From: Lacibacter luteus
Lineage (GTDB): Bacteria > Bacteroidota > Bacteroidia > Chitinophagales > Chitinophagaceae
Reading direction: 5' to 3'
Length of the DNA: 64,000 bases
NCBI RefSeq assembly: GCF_004118265.1
Contig: NZ_SDHW01000007.1
Coordinates: 186,001-250,000 of the forward strand
Position 1 is the stretch's first letter; each line of letters begins with the position of its first letter. This document shows positions 52,023 through 61,220 of the stretch, in pieces. The notes under the pieces are model-generated. The model was not told where the DNA came from, ran no database searches, and was given only the letters and a program-made list of their open reading frames with translations. The position numbers were made by a program, and so were the translations under genes.

Positions 52023-53987
52023 ATGGGTCATCGCTTTCAATTACCGCCCACATCACGCTGGGTTTTACAATTATTCGTTTTTTTTATGTTGGGCTTCAGC
52101 ATTATGCGGGTGCTCACTTTTTTTTCGTTTCGTCCGGATGATGTAAGCTTTTCCGATGCTGTTCCTTCTTTTCTGATGGGATTACGTTTTGATCTCCGTT
52201 GGGTATGCATTCTGCTTTCGCCCATCCTTATTGCAGGTAGTTTAAAGAAGTTTTCTCCGTTTCAATCATCTGCACATAAAAAATTCTGGATCTATTACCT
52301 TGTTATCGTCAGTAGCTTTCTTTTATTTTTCTTTGGTGCAGATTTTGGTCATTTCGATTATGTAGAAACCCGTCTTAATGCAAGTGCCCTCAACTTTATT
52401 GAAGACTTTGCAATTTCAATGAGCATGCTGTGGCAATCGTACCCTTTGTTCTGGATATTTCTGTTGCTTTCGGTAATTATCTATTTGCTGTATCGTTTCT
52501 TTCACAGAAGTCATGCAAAAGTACACACACTCAAACATCCGTTTAAGCCCATGCGTGCTGTATGGATGATTTTACTTTTGGTTGTTGGTATTGCAGGATT
52601 TAACCCGGCAAAACCCTTGATGTGGAAAGATGCTTTTCGATTGGGCGATAATTTTAAAGCCTACCTGGCATTGAATCCGCTGGAGAATTTTTTCACTACA
52701 CTTCGTTTCCGCAAACCATTTGCAGATGTAAGTCATGCAAAGATGCAGTTTGAAACAATGAAACAACTGTTACAGTTGCCGGCAGAGAATCAGTTGCTCG
52801 ATTTTAAACGGAAGGAAACGTTTTTGCAACAACCACGTAAAATGAATGTTGTGCTGGTTCTTTGCGAATCGCTGAGCATGTACAAAACAAGTTTAAGTGG
52901 AAATCCTTTAAATGCAACACCCTATCTGCAACAATTGTCGAACGAAGGCTTGTTGTTCGAACGTTGCTTTTCGCCACACTTTGGTACAGCACGTGGTGTA
53001 TTTGCATTGTTAACAGGTATACCCGATGTGCAGTTGAGTAAGTTCTCAACAAGAAATGAAGCAGCCATCGATCAGCATACGATTGTAAATGCATTTACAG
53101 AACATGAAAAGTTTTATTTCATTGGTGGTAACAGTGAGTTCAACAACTTCAAAGGCTTATTGGTGCAGAATGTTGATGGATTGCATTTGTTTGAAGAAGG
53201 CATGTACAAAAGCCCGAAGTTTAATGTGTGGGGCATCAGCGATAATAATTTGTTTAAAGAGGCGAACGCAGTTTTGTCGCAACAAACAAAACCCTTCTTT
53301 TCCATTATACAAACAGCCGATAATCACCGTCCATTTGTATTACCGGTAGAAGACAGTGCCGCTGTTGGTTCAATAGCTGTTTCGGAAGAAGAGTTGCAGA
53401 AATATGGATTTGATTCGCAGGGAGAGTTGCAAGTGCTTCGTTATACCGATTACAGCATCCGCCAGTTTATGGAAGCTGCAAAAAAAGAACCCTGGTTTGA
53501 AAACACCTTGTTTGTTTTTGTTGGCGATCATGGTGTAAAGGGTAATGCAAAAGCATTGTATCCTGATGCTTGGACAAACGAACGCTTAACAGATGAACAT
53601 ATTCCCTTACTGTTTTATGCACCTGGTTTTATTAAACCCGAAAAAAGAAAAGAAGCGGTAAGCCAGATTGATGTATTGCCAACGATAGCAGGTTTGCTGA
53701 ACCAGCCATATACCAACACAACCATTGGAAGAGATCTGTTACGTAAACAGGGCGCAAAAGATTTTGCATTTATCATTCACCACGATGAAGGAAAGATCGG
53801 TTTGGTAAACAATGATTTCTATTACATTCTTAATATGAATCTGCAAAAAGATACTTTGATACCTGTGCGATTTAATACAGTTCCATTGCCTGCAGAGAAA
53901 TACGAAAGCATTAAAAAGCATCTTGCTACCGAAACCATTGCCTTGTACGAAAGCTCACGCTGGATGTTGTTGAATAATAAGAAGTAG
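52023..53987 (+). CDS. LTA synthase-like membrane sulfatase
   Basis: 654 residues. Five N-terminal membrane helices (about residues 15-200) are followed by a periplasmic alkaline-phosphatase/sulfatase domain. LVLCESLSMY holds the metal-binding Glu, and HFGTARGVFALLTG the catalytic Thr. QTADNHRPF and VGDHGVKGN complete the metal site. In Bacteroidota such enzymes transfer phospho-groups from lipids, perhaps to glycans or lipid A; there is no teichoic acid here. Substrate not determinable. Confidence 0.9.
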   Translation: MGHRFQLPPTSRWVLQLFVFFMLGFSIMRVLTFFSFRPDDVSFSDAVPSFLMGLRFDLRWVCILLSPILIAGSLKKFSPFQSSAHKKFWIYYLVIVSSFLLFFFGADFGHFDYVETRLNASALNFIEDFAISMSMLWQSYPLFWIFLLLSVIIYLLYRFFHRSHAKVHTLKHPFKPMRAVWMILLLVVGIAGFNPAKPLMWKDAFRLGDNFKAYLALNPLENFFTTLRFRKPFADVSHAKMQFETMKQLLQLPAENQLLDFKRKETFLQQPRKMNVVLVLCESLSMYKTSLSGNPLNATPYLQQLSNEGLLFERCFSPHFGTARGVFALLTGIPDVQLSKFSTRNEAAIDQHTIVNAFTEHEKFYFIGGNSEFNNFKGLLVQNVDGLHLFEEGMYKSPKFNVWGISDNNLFKEANAVLSQQTKPFFSIIQTADNHRPFVLPVEDSAAVGSIAVSEEELQKYGFDSQGELQVLRYTDYSIRQFMEAAKKEPWFENTLFVFVGDHGVKGNAKALYPDAWTNERLTDEHIPLLFYAPGFIKPEKRKEAVSQIDVLPTIAGLLNQPYTNTTIGRDLLRKQGAKDFAFIIHHDEGKIGLVNNDFYYILNMNLQKDTLIPVRFNTVPLPAEKYESIKKHLATETIALYESSRWMLLNNKK

Positions 53988-53993
53988 GGCAGA

Positions 53994-54062
53994 AGAAAGA
54001 GGTAAGAGGTAAGAAGTAAGAAGCCCCTCATACTACTCATCACTCATTATTCATCATTCATT
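53994..54062. repeat. Two blocks of degenerate tandem words
   Basis: First block, about 53995-54023: GAAAGAGGTAAGAGGTAAG and further AAGTAAGAAG copies (about 7-base units). Second block, about 54025-54062: CATACTACTCATCACTCAT and further CATTATTCATCATTCATTA copies. It lies between convergent genes and may also serve as a spacer; the blocks are not clear inverted copies of each other. Confidence 0.5.
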
Positions 54063-54822
54063 ACTTCACCTTCTTCGCCACAATAATTAACCGTTGCGAG
54101 TTGCTTACATGATACGGATCAAAGTTGTAACTGCCGTACACATCCTGTATCTGCAGGTTATGAAAAGCAAACATATCATTAAAATCGCCGAGCGAAAATT
54201 TGGCAACTTTTTCAGTAAACTCTAACGGCTCTTCGAGATTAGCCTCGTCTTCCACAATAATTTTTTTGTAGAAATGTGTTTCATCGAGCCAACGGGTGAT
54301 GTTGAATGTTACGCCGTCTTTCTCTACTTCGCCTTTGTATTGTAAATGGTTTTCGATGAAGTGTGCATTCAGGTAATCAATTACAAAAACGCCGCCTGTT
54401 TTTAAAGATTGTGCAATGGTGCGGATGGCATTGTCATGCTCCCGACGTGTACGGAAAAAACCAAAGCTGGTAAAGAAATTAAATGCGTAGTCGTAATAGT
54501 TCATCCGGAAGGGAAGACGCATGTCGTGTACAAAAAAATCCAGTTTATCTGTTTCACTCTGCTTGGCTTCAGCAATACTGTCTTCGCTGATGTCGATACC
54601 CGTTACCTCAAAACCTTTTGCTGCAAGTTGAATACTGTGTCGTCCACGACCACAACCAACATCAAGCATTCGGCTTGATGCAGGTGGATTTAATTTTTCC
54701 ACCAAACGATCAATAAAAGCGGCCGCTTCCTGTTCATCTCGCTGAAAATAGAGTTGATGGTAATAAGGCGAATTAAACCAACTGCGGTACCATGCTTTTT
54801 TATTGGTTGGAGCTACTTCCAT
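54061..54822 (-). CDS. Class I SAM-dependent methyltransferase
   Basis: 253 residues. The SAM motif is MLDVGCGRGRHSIQLAAKG followed by VTGIDISEDSI. The fold continues through NFFTSFGFF and VIDYLNAHFIENHL. A small-molecule methyltransferase; substrate unknown. ATG 54822 (MEVAPTNKKAWYRSWFNSP) is preferred; upstream codons overlap the preceding gene. Confidence 0.88.
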   Translation of the reverse strand: MEVAPTNKKAWYRSWFNSPYYHQLYFQRDEQEAAAFIDRLVEKLNPPASSRMLDVGCGRGRHSIQLAAKGFEVTGIDISEDSIAEAKQSETDKLDFFVHDMRLPFRMNYYDYAFNFFTSFGFFRTRREHDNAIRTIAQSLKTGGVFVIDYLNAHFIENHLQYKGEVEKDGVTFNITRWLDETHFYKKIIVEDEANLEEPLEFTEKVAKFSLGDFNDMFAFHNLQIQDVYGSYNFDPYHVSNSQRLIIVAKKVK

Positions 54823-54877
54823 GTGTGTATAAGTTGAAACGAGAATTGCTGTGTTAAACGTAAAATAAATAAACCTG

Positions 54878-55585
54878 TTATTTGCCCGTACCTGTTTTTT
54901 TCGATTGCCAAACTGCATTTAACTCTTCTGCTGTAAGCACGCCTTTGTAACGCCACACTTCCATTCCGTTCTTAAGTAGGATAAAAGTGGGCAAGCCGTC
55001 TATATTCAACATGTTCATTAAATCGGTATGCACACCACCATCGATCTTAAAAAAAGAAATGCTTTTATTCGCAGCTAAAAAATTATTAACGATGGGTTCC
55101 ATTTTACGGCAGGGCGGGCACCATTCTGCACCAAAATCAACCAGCACATATTCTTTGCCTGTTAGCTGTTGTTGATAATCATCCATCGTCATTTGTTTTT
55201 CGTTCGATGCACCTTCAACCGGTTTATGATTACGCTTCCATGCATTGAAGCCTCCGGACATTTCAACTACTTTATAACCATTGGCACGCAACTTTTCAGC
55301 GGCAGCATGGCTACGTCCGCCACTGAGGCAATAGATATAAACGGTTTTTTCTTTGTCTAATGAAGCGGTACGTTCAGTAAATTCTTTCTGATCGTTCCAG
55401 TTAGCCTGCAATGCTGTTTTTAAGTGACCGGAACGATATTCGCCTGCAGTACGTACATCGAGCAATTGTATGTTTGCCTGCGCAAGTCCTTTTTCAAACT
55501 CATCTACCGGTATTTCTTTTGCTTCCTGTGCACCACTGTTGCAAGCCATCAGCAGTACAAACAAACTCATCATCCAAAAACGCAT
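54878..55585 (-). CDS. Rhodanese-thioredoxin fusion lipoprotein
   Basis: A 235-residue lipoprotein. Lipobox MAC (Cys15), then a rhodanese domain (about 25-120) with active Cys in YIYCLSGGRSH, then a thioredoxin domain (about 130-230) with WCPPC and a cis-Pro in DGLPTFILL. The pairing suggests sulfur transfer or repair of oxidised thiols at the envelope. The order is unusual but not unique. The gene precedes the methyltransferase on the same strand by 55 bases. Confidence 0.9.
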   Translation of the reverse strand: MRFWMMSLFVLLMACNSGAQEAKEIPVDEFEKGLAQANIQLLDVRTAGEYRSGHLKTALQANWNDQKEFTERTASLDKEKTVYIYCLSGGRSHAAAEKLRANGYKVVEMSGGFNAWKRNHKPVEGASNEKQMTMDDYQQQLTGKEYVLVDFGAEWCPPCRKMEPIVNNFLAANKSISFFKIDGGVHTDLMNMLNIDGLPTFILLKNGMEVWRYKGVLTAEELNAVWQSKKTGTGK

Positions 55586-55699
55586 AATTCTTTTTTACAA
55601 AATTACCACCAAATTGCCTCTTACCAATCATCATAAAGAAGCACTGTTCAAATTTCTTCAAATCGTTTCTTCCTTATATTCGGCTTACAAACCAATTGC

Positions 55700-58231
55700 A
55701 TGAGAAAATTTATTATTACGGCCCTGCTTGCCTGTTGCTTACAGGTAAGTGCACAACAGCTTTCGTATTATTTACCAGCCAATGTTTCATATAACAGTTC
55801 GGTGCCAACACCTAAATCGGTTGTAGGGCACGATGTAGGCGAGTGGCACATTACCCACGACCGCCTTGTTACGTACATGAAAACAGTTGATGCGGCGAGC
55901 GACAGGGTTACACTGACAGTTACAGGTACTACACACGAAGGAAGACAACAGCTGGCTTTGTTTATTACAACGCCTGCCAATCATGCAAAGCTTGAAAGCA
56001 TCCGGCAGCAGCATCTGCAGTTAAGCGATCCTGTAAAAAGCACTTCATTAAATACCGCCGATATGCCCGCAGTAGTATGGATCGGTTGCAGTATACATGG
56101 TAACGAACCCAGCGGTGCAAATATGAGTCTGTTGCTCATTTATCATTTAGCAGCTGCACAAGGAAAAGCAATTGATGAATTACTGGAGAATACAGTCATC
56201 ATTTTAGATCCTTCTTTTAATCCTGATGGTTTGAATCGTTTTTCCAATTGGGTAAATATGCACAAGAGTGCAACTTTGGTAAGCGATCCCAACACAAGAG
56301 AATACAATGAAGTATGGCCCGGTGGCAGAACCAATCATTACTGGTTCGATCTGAACCGTGACTGGTTGCCTGCACAGCAGCCCGAAAGCCAGAACCGTTT
56401 GAAAATTTTTCACGACTGGCGCCCGAATATCTTAACCGATCATCACGAAATGGGCAGCAACTCCACCTTCTTTTTTCAACCCGGTGTTCCCAGTCGTGTA
56501 AACCCCAACACACCAAAGAAAAATCAACAGCTTACCGGCGCTATCGGTAACTATCATGCGAAATATTTAGACAGTATCGGTTCGCTTTATTTTACCAAGG
56601 AAGGGTATGATGATTTCTATTACGGTAAAGGTTCAACTTTTCCCGATATACACGGCAGTATTGGTATTTTGTTTGAACAGGCGAGTAGCCGTGGGCATGT
56701 GCAACAAACAGAAAACGGTTTGCTTACGTTTGGCTTTACCATCCGCAACCAGTTTGTAACAGCATTATCCACGCTGGAAGCTGCACGCAACATGCGCAAA
56801 GAATTGCTCGATTACCAACGACAGTTTTACCAGGATGTAAAAACAGAAGCCGCTGCATCTGCAGTAAAAGCATATGTGTTTGGCGATGCGTACGATCAAA
56901 GCCGCAATGCTTTGTTTTTAGAAATGATGAAGCGACACAAGATCGAGATCTACGAAAACAAACAGGCACTTGATGCAGATGGAAAAAGTTTTAAGCCCGG
57001 CAGTTCCTGGATCGTGCCAACCAATCAAAGCCAGTTTAAACTGGTAAAAACCATTTTTGAAAAAACATTGAATTACGAAGACAGTTTGTTCTACGATATT
57101 ACCAGTTGGACTTTTCCTTTAGCAATGGGTTTGCCTTCGGCTGAATTAAAAACAGTACCAACTCTTGGTAACAGTGTAGATGATGTAAAGAAACCAACAG
57201 GCTCAATTATTGGCAGCAGCAGCAAGTATGCCTATGCTTTTGAGTGGGATGATTTTTATGCACCGAAACTTTTATATGCATTGCAATCGAAAGGAGTTAT
57301 TACCAAAGTTGCATCGCAGCAATTTGAATCGGTTACATCAACCGGCAATAAGAAATTTACATTCGGAACCATTGTTATTCCGGTTGCCATTCAATCAAAA
57401 ACGGCAGACGATATACAGCGTATTATTGAAACAAATGTTGCCGCAACCGGTGTGCAGGTATATGCGTTGAACAATGGGTTATCTGTTAGCGGAATTGATT
57501 TGGGCAGCGGCAGTTTGGTAGCTACACGTACGCCCCGTATTCTGATGCTCGGAGGTAACGGTACCAGCAGTAACGATGCAGGAGAGATCTGGCATATGCT
57601 CGATCAGCGAATGAAAATTCCTTCGTCTTTAATTGAACTCGATCGTTTTGGTTCGGCAAATATCAGCAGCTATAATATTATTGTTATGCCCGAAGGTTCG
57701 TATGGCAATATGGAAAAAGCAGAACAGGATAAACTCCGTGCATGGATTAGCAATGGAGGCACTGTTTTGGCATTTGAAGGTGCAGGACGTTTTCTTGCAT
57801 CGGCGGGCATTACCCGTACCATTTACCGCAGTGCCGATGGTAAAACAGATACAACTTTGATGTTGCCCTACAACATGCGCAGCGATGAAATGCGTGCTCG
57901 TGAAATGCCCGGTTCTATTTTTGAAGCACGTATTGATCATACACATCCGCTTTGCTATGGTTTCCGTACAAAAACGATGAGCATCTTTAAAGCAAATACG
58001 TTGTTTATGGATCAGAATAACAGTCCGTACGATTCACCTGTTTTGTTATCCGATAATCCATTGCAGAGCGGTTACCTGCATAAAAGTTATGTTGATAAAG
58101 TAAAAGGAACAGCTGTTGTGAATATTGAAAATATCGGCCGTGGTAAAGTAATTACTTACAGCGATAATATGAACTTCCGTGCATTTTGGTTTGGTACAAG
58201 CAAACTGTTTTTAAATGCCCTGTTTTTTTAA
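55700..58231 (+). CDS. M14 zinc carboxypeptidase-like peptidase
   Basis: 843 residues. Signal peptide (ending VSAQ), then an M14 domain (about 50-330): metal ligands HxxE in GCSIHGNEPSG, and a C-terminal His in ITDHHEMG. The rest is a long beta-rich region with a glutamine-amidotransferase-like fold (ILMLGGNGTSSNDAGEIW, VLAFEGAGRFLA). It is an exported zinc peptidase, probably acting on extracellular peptides. Confidence 0.88.
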   Translation: MRKFIITALLACCLQVSAQQLSYYLPANVSYNSSVPTPKSVVGHDVGEWHITHDRLVTYMKTVDAASDRVTLTVTGTTHEGRQQLALFITTPANHAKLESIRQQHLQLSDPVKSTSLNTADMPAVVWIGCSIHGNEPSGANMSLLLIYHLAAAQGKAIDELLENTVIILDPSFNPDGLNRFSNWVNMHKSATLVSDPNTREYNEVWPGGRTNHYWFDLNRDWLPAQQPESQNRLKIFHDWRPNILTDHHEMGSNSTFFFQPGVPSRVNPNTPKKNQQLTGAIGNYHAKYLDSIGSLYFTKEGYDDFYYGKGSTFPDIHGSIGILFEQASSRGHVQQTENGLLTFGFTIRNQFVTALSTLEAARNMRKELLDYQRQFYQDVKTEAAASAVKAYVFGDAYDQSRNALFLEMMKRHKIEIYENKQALDADGKSFKPGSSWIVPTNQSQFKLVKTIFEKTLNYEDSLFYDITSWTFPLAMGLPSAELKTVPTLGNSVDDVKKPTGSIIGSSSKYAYAFEWDDFYAPKLLYALQSKGVITKVASQQFESVTSTGNKKFTFGTIVIPVAIQSKTADDIQRIIETNVAATGVQVYALNNGLSVSGIDLGSGSLVATRTPRILMLGGNGTSSNDAGEIWHMLDQRMKIPSSLIELDRFGSANISSYNIIVMPEGSYGNMEKAEQDKLRAWISNGGTVLAFEGAGRFLASAGITRTIYRSADGKTDTTLMLPYNMRSDEMRAREMPGSIFEARIDHTHPLCYGFRTKTMSIFKANTLFMDQNNSPYDSPVLLSDNPLQSGYLHKSYVDKVKGTAVVNIENIGRGKVITYSDNMNFRAFWFGTSKLFLNALFF

Positions 58232-58242
58232 AATAGCCAGAT

Positions 58243-58279
58243 GATGCCGGTTTTCGGGAGCTTACCGGAAACTGGCATC
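58243..58279 (+). terminator. Terminator of the M14 gene
   Basis: A 15-base inverted repeat (58243-58257 with 58265-58279) with two G-U pairs and a 7-base loop, followed by CTTTCT. It overlaps the start region of the next gene's promoter. Confidence 0.75.
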
Positions 58280-58286
58280 CTTTCTA

Positions 58287-58294
58287 TACCTTTG
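58287..58294 (+). promoter_or_regulatory. Promoter -7 box of the gtrA gene
   Basis: TACCTTTG, full match to TAnnTTTG, 8 bases before the ATG at 58303. The -33 region falls inside the preceding terminator and matches poorly. Confidence 0.45.
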
Positions 58295-58302
58295 CCGCTT
58301 CC

Positions 58303-58785
58303 ATGATTAACAGTTTCGTTTCGTTTATACATGCGTTTATTGACTGGTTTTATCCGCCATTCAAAAAGCTGATGCCTTTGCAAACCTTTCGTTATGCTGC
58401 CTGTGGAGGAGGTAATACCTTGCTCGATATTAGTCTGTTTTACATCAGCTATAATTTCATTTTACATAAGGAGATGGTGCATACACCCGTTATGACATTG
58501 AGCCCGCATATTGCTGCTTTCCTTATGTCGTTCATTATTACGTTTCCTGTTGGTTTTTTTCTCAGTCGTTATGTAGTGTTTGAAGGCAGTGCTGTTCGTA
58601 AACGGGACCAACTACCCAAGTATATGATCGTAGTAGTAGGTGCAATTTTGCTGAACTATTTTTTTCTGAAAGTATTTGTTGAAACTTTTCACATGTATGC
58701 TACGTTAGCTAAGATCTGCACAACATTTTTTGTAGTGGCCTTCAGTTATTTTTCGCAAAAGTATTTTACGTTTAAAGTGGGATAG
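58303..58785 (+). CDS. GtrA family membrane protein
   Basis: 160 residues with four helices. The motif TFRYAACGGGNTLLDISLFY is the GtrA signature, and FFLSRYVVFEGSA and FSQKYFTFK complete it. GtrA proteins flip or help use polyprenyl-linked sugars. A partner could be the DPM1-like transferase at 24.5 kb, but they are far apart. Confidence 0.92.
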   Translation: MINSFVSFIHAFIDWFYPPFKKLMPLQTFRYAACGGGNTLLDISLFYISYNFILHKEMVHTPVMTLSPHIAAFLMSFIITFPVGFFLSRYVVFEGSAVRKRDQLPKYMIVVVGAILLNYFFLKVFVETFHMYATLAKICTTFFVVAFSYFSQKYFTFKVG

Positions 58786-58787
58786 TA

Positions 58788-59258
58788 TCAAATGGCTGTA
58801 ACAATATAATACAGCATAAAAAAGCAGATGATCAGTTTCAAAAAACTGCCTGCAAGAAATCCAACAAATGAGCCTAATGCAGCTTTCAATGCAATGTTTG
58901 AGTTTTGCTGTGCAATCATTTCACCAATAAATGCTCCTGCAAACGGACCTAAAATAACTCCCCACGGTCCGAGCCAGAACGCAGCAATAAATCCCAGCGT
59001 ACATCCCCATACACCGTATTTTGTTCCGCCGAATTTTTTTGTACCCCAAATAGGAATAAAATAATCGAGCACCAACGAAACAACCACGATCGCTGCCCAA
59101 AATATAAGAAAGCCTGTACCGAAAGGCGCATCGTTCCTTAACTGTTGCAGTAATAAACCTGCGTAGGCAATCGGCGGCCCGGGAATTAAAGGCAATATAC
59201 TGCCTGCAATACCTATAACTGCAAGAACAATTCCGGCAATAATGAGTAACCATTCCAT
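58788..59258 (-). CDS. DUF456 membrane protein
   Basis: 156 residues, four or five helices. GSILPLIPGPPIAYAGLLLQQL, GVWGCTLGFIAAFWLGPWGVILGPFAGAFIGE and the GSFVGFLAGSFLKLI end match DUF456. Unknown function. Its stop is 2 bases from the gtrA stop; no terminator fits between them. Confidence 0.92.
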   Translation of the reverse strand: MEWLLIIAGIVLAVIGIAGSILPLIPGPPIAYAGLLLQQLRNDAPFGTGFLIFWAAIVVVSLVLDYFIPIWGTKKFGGTKYGVWGCTLGFIAAFWLGPWGVILGPFAGAFIGEMIAQQNSNIALKAALGSFVGFLAGSFLKLIICFFMLYYIVTAI

Positions 59259-59331
59259 CAGATAAAGATAAATGATGATGCGACTGCTTCGTGTTTTCTG
59301 TTGTTAAAACAGCAGGACAGTATAGGATCGG

Positions 59332-59362
59332 TTTTATCATCGTACTTATTACCTTACATTTG
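59332..59362 (+). promoter_or_regulatory. Promoter of the fructose-bisphosphatase gene
   Basis: TTTT (59332-59335; one mismatch to TTTG), exactly 19 bases, then TACATTTG (59355-59362, full match). The transcript would start about 25 bases before ATG 59391. Confidence 0.65.
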
Positions 59363-59390
59363 TCGCAAACGATTTCTAAACGATAGCTAT

Positions 59391-60410
59391 ATGAGTGTAA
59401 ACAGAAAAGTATTAACTCTGGATGAGTTCACCATCCAGCAGTTACGCAATTTCCCACAAGCCACAGGTGAACTGAGTAGCCTGCTCCGGGATCTTGGTCT
59501 TGCCGCCAAACGTGTTAATGTAGAAGTAAACAAAGCCGGTCTTGTAGATATACTGGGCGATGCCGGCAGCGTAAACGTTCAGGGCGAAGATGTAAAGAAA
59601 CTCGACATTTTTGCTAACAATCAATTCATGAAAGTATTGCAGCACGGCATCAGCTGTGCAGGTATTGCCAGCGAAGAGCTGGATGATATTGTGGTGTTTG
59701 ATGATGAGATCAGCAACAACGCAAAATATGTTGTGATGTTCGATCCGCTGGATGGCAGTGGTAATATTGATGTAAACATTTCCATCGGCACCATCTTTAG
59801 TGTATACCGTCGTGTAAGCGAAAGAGGAAAGCCTTGTACACAGGAAGATTTTCTGCAAAAAGGACGTAACCAGGTTGCTGCCGGTTACATGGTGTATGGC
59901 AGCAGTACCATGATGGTGTACGCAACACGCAGGGGCGTGAATGGGTTTACATTAGATCCGTCTATTGGCGAATTCTGTTTAAGTCATCCCGATATTCAAT
60001 GTCCGCCCGATGGCAATATTTACTCCGTTAATCACGGTAATTTTTTCCGTTACGAAAAAGGCGTGCAGGAATACATCAATACCTGCCAGAAAAAAGATAA
60101 AAGCAACGGCGGTCCGTATACGCAACGTTATATCGGCAGCATGGTGGCCGATGTGCACCGCAGTCTTATCAAAGGCGGAATTTTTATGTACCCCGGAACA
60201 ATCGATCGTCCGAACGGTAAGCTCCGTTTAAATTACGAGTGCAATCCGTTTGCATTTATTATGGAAGTGGCGGGAGGCAGAGCAACCAATGGCATTATCC
60301 CCATTATTGATGTACAGCCAACCGAACTGCATCAACGTATGCCCATGTTTATCGGCAGCAAAAACATGATGGATGAGCTGGATACATATTTAGCTAAGCA
60401 TGCATCGTAA
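59391..60410 (+). CDS. fbp: Class I fructose-1,6-bisphosphatase
   Basis: 339 residues. The metal site FDPLDGSGNIDVNISIGTIFSVYR and the substrate region RYIGSMVADVHRSLIKGGIFMYP are class I signatures. It removes phosphate from fructose-1,6-bisphosphate in gluconeogenesis and fits with PPDK upstream in that pathway. ATG 59391 is used since the promoter ends before it and MSVNRKVLTLDEF is the usual start; the extra codons in frame are upstream leader. Confidence 0.95.
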   Translation: MSVNRKVLTLDEFTIQQLRNFPQATGELSSLLRDLGLAAKRVNVEVNKAGLVDILGDAGSVNVQGEDVKKLDIFANNQFMKVLQHGISCAGIASEELDDIVVFDDEISNNAKYVVMFDPLDGSGNIDVNISIGTIFSVYRRVSERGKPCTQEDFLQKGRNQVAAGYMVYGSSTMMVYATRRGVNGFTLDPSIGEFCLSHPDIQCPPDGNIYSVNHGNFFRYEKGVQEYINTCQKKDKSNGGPYTQRYIGSMVADVHRSLIKGGIFMYPGTIDRPNGKLRLNYECNPFAFIMEVAGGRATNGIIPIIDVQPTELHQRMPMFIGSKNMMDELDTYLAKHAS

Positions 60411-60442
60411 TCCGCCTTGTTCCGTTTACCTTCGCAGGCAGA

Positions 60443-61201
60443 ATGAAGAAAATAATTGAAGTAAAGAACCTCGTTAAAAACTACGGAAACTTCCGGGCTG
60501 TTAAAGGTCTTAGTTTCGATGTGTATGAAGGGGAGATATTTGGTTTACTTGGACCCAATGGCGCAGGTAAATCAACCACACTTGAAATTATTGAAACGCT
60601 GAGAGAGAAAACAAGCGGTGAAGTGCTGGTGAATGGTTTTAACCTCGATACACAGTTCAATGATATTAAGCAGATCATTGGTGTGCAGTTGCAGACTTCG
60701 GGTTACTATCCCGGGCTTAATCTTACAGAACTTATTCAGCTGTTCAGCGGTTTGTATAACCGCAAAGTAAATGCGATGGAGCTGTTGAAAACCGTTAATC
60801 TCGAAGAAAAGGCAAAGGCAAAATTTAAAGAGTTAAGTGGCGGACAGAAACAACGTTTTTCTGTTGCCACCACACTTATAAATGAACCGAAGATCGTTTT
60901 CCTCGACGAGCCAACTACCGGTCTCGATCCACAAGCCCGACGCAATTTATGGGAGCTGGTAAAAAATATCCAGGCACGTGGTACCACTGTTATAATTACC
61001 ACCCATTACATGGATGAAGCCGAATATCTTTGCGACCGTGTAGCCATCATCGACAGTGGAAACATTGTGGCGCTGGATACACCGGGTAAGCTCATTGATC
61101 AATTGCTGGCAACCGGTTTTGAACGACCCAAGCAAATGAAAGCTGCCAACCTGGAAGATGTTTTTATTTCACTAACCGGCCATGCATTGCGTGGCGAATA
61201 A
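60443..61201 (+). CDS. ABC transporter ATP-binding protein
   Basis: 252 residues with Walker A GPNGAGKST, signature LSGGQKQRFS, Walker B IVFLDEPTTGLD and the switch His in ITTHYMDEAE. It belongs to the DRA/CcmA-like ATPases that partner with ABC-2 permeases, often for drug or polysaccharide export. No permease gene is next to it, which is unusual. FKBP follows after 19 bases. Confidence 0.93.
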   Translation: MKKIIEVKNLVKNYGNFRAVKGLSFDVYEGEIFGLLGPNGAGKSTTLEIIETLREKTSGEVLVNGFNLDTQFNDIKQIIGVQLQTSGYYPGLNLTELIQLFSGLYNRKVNAMELLKTVNLEEKAKAKFKELSGGQKQRFSVATTLINEPKIVFLDEPTTGLDPQARRNLWELVKNIQARGTTVIITTHYMDEAEYLCDRVAIIDSGNIVALDTPGKLIDQLLATGFERPKQMKAANLEDVFISLTGHALRGE

Positions 61202-61220
61202 ATTTTAATTATCAAAGCAC

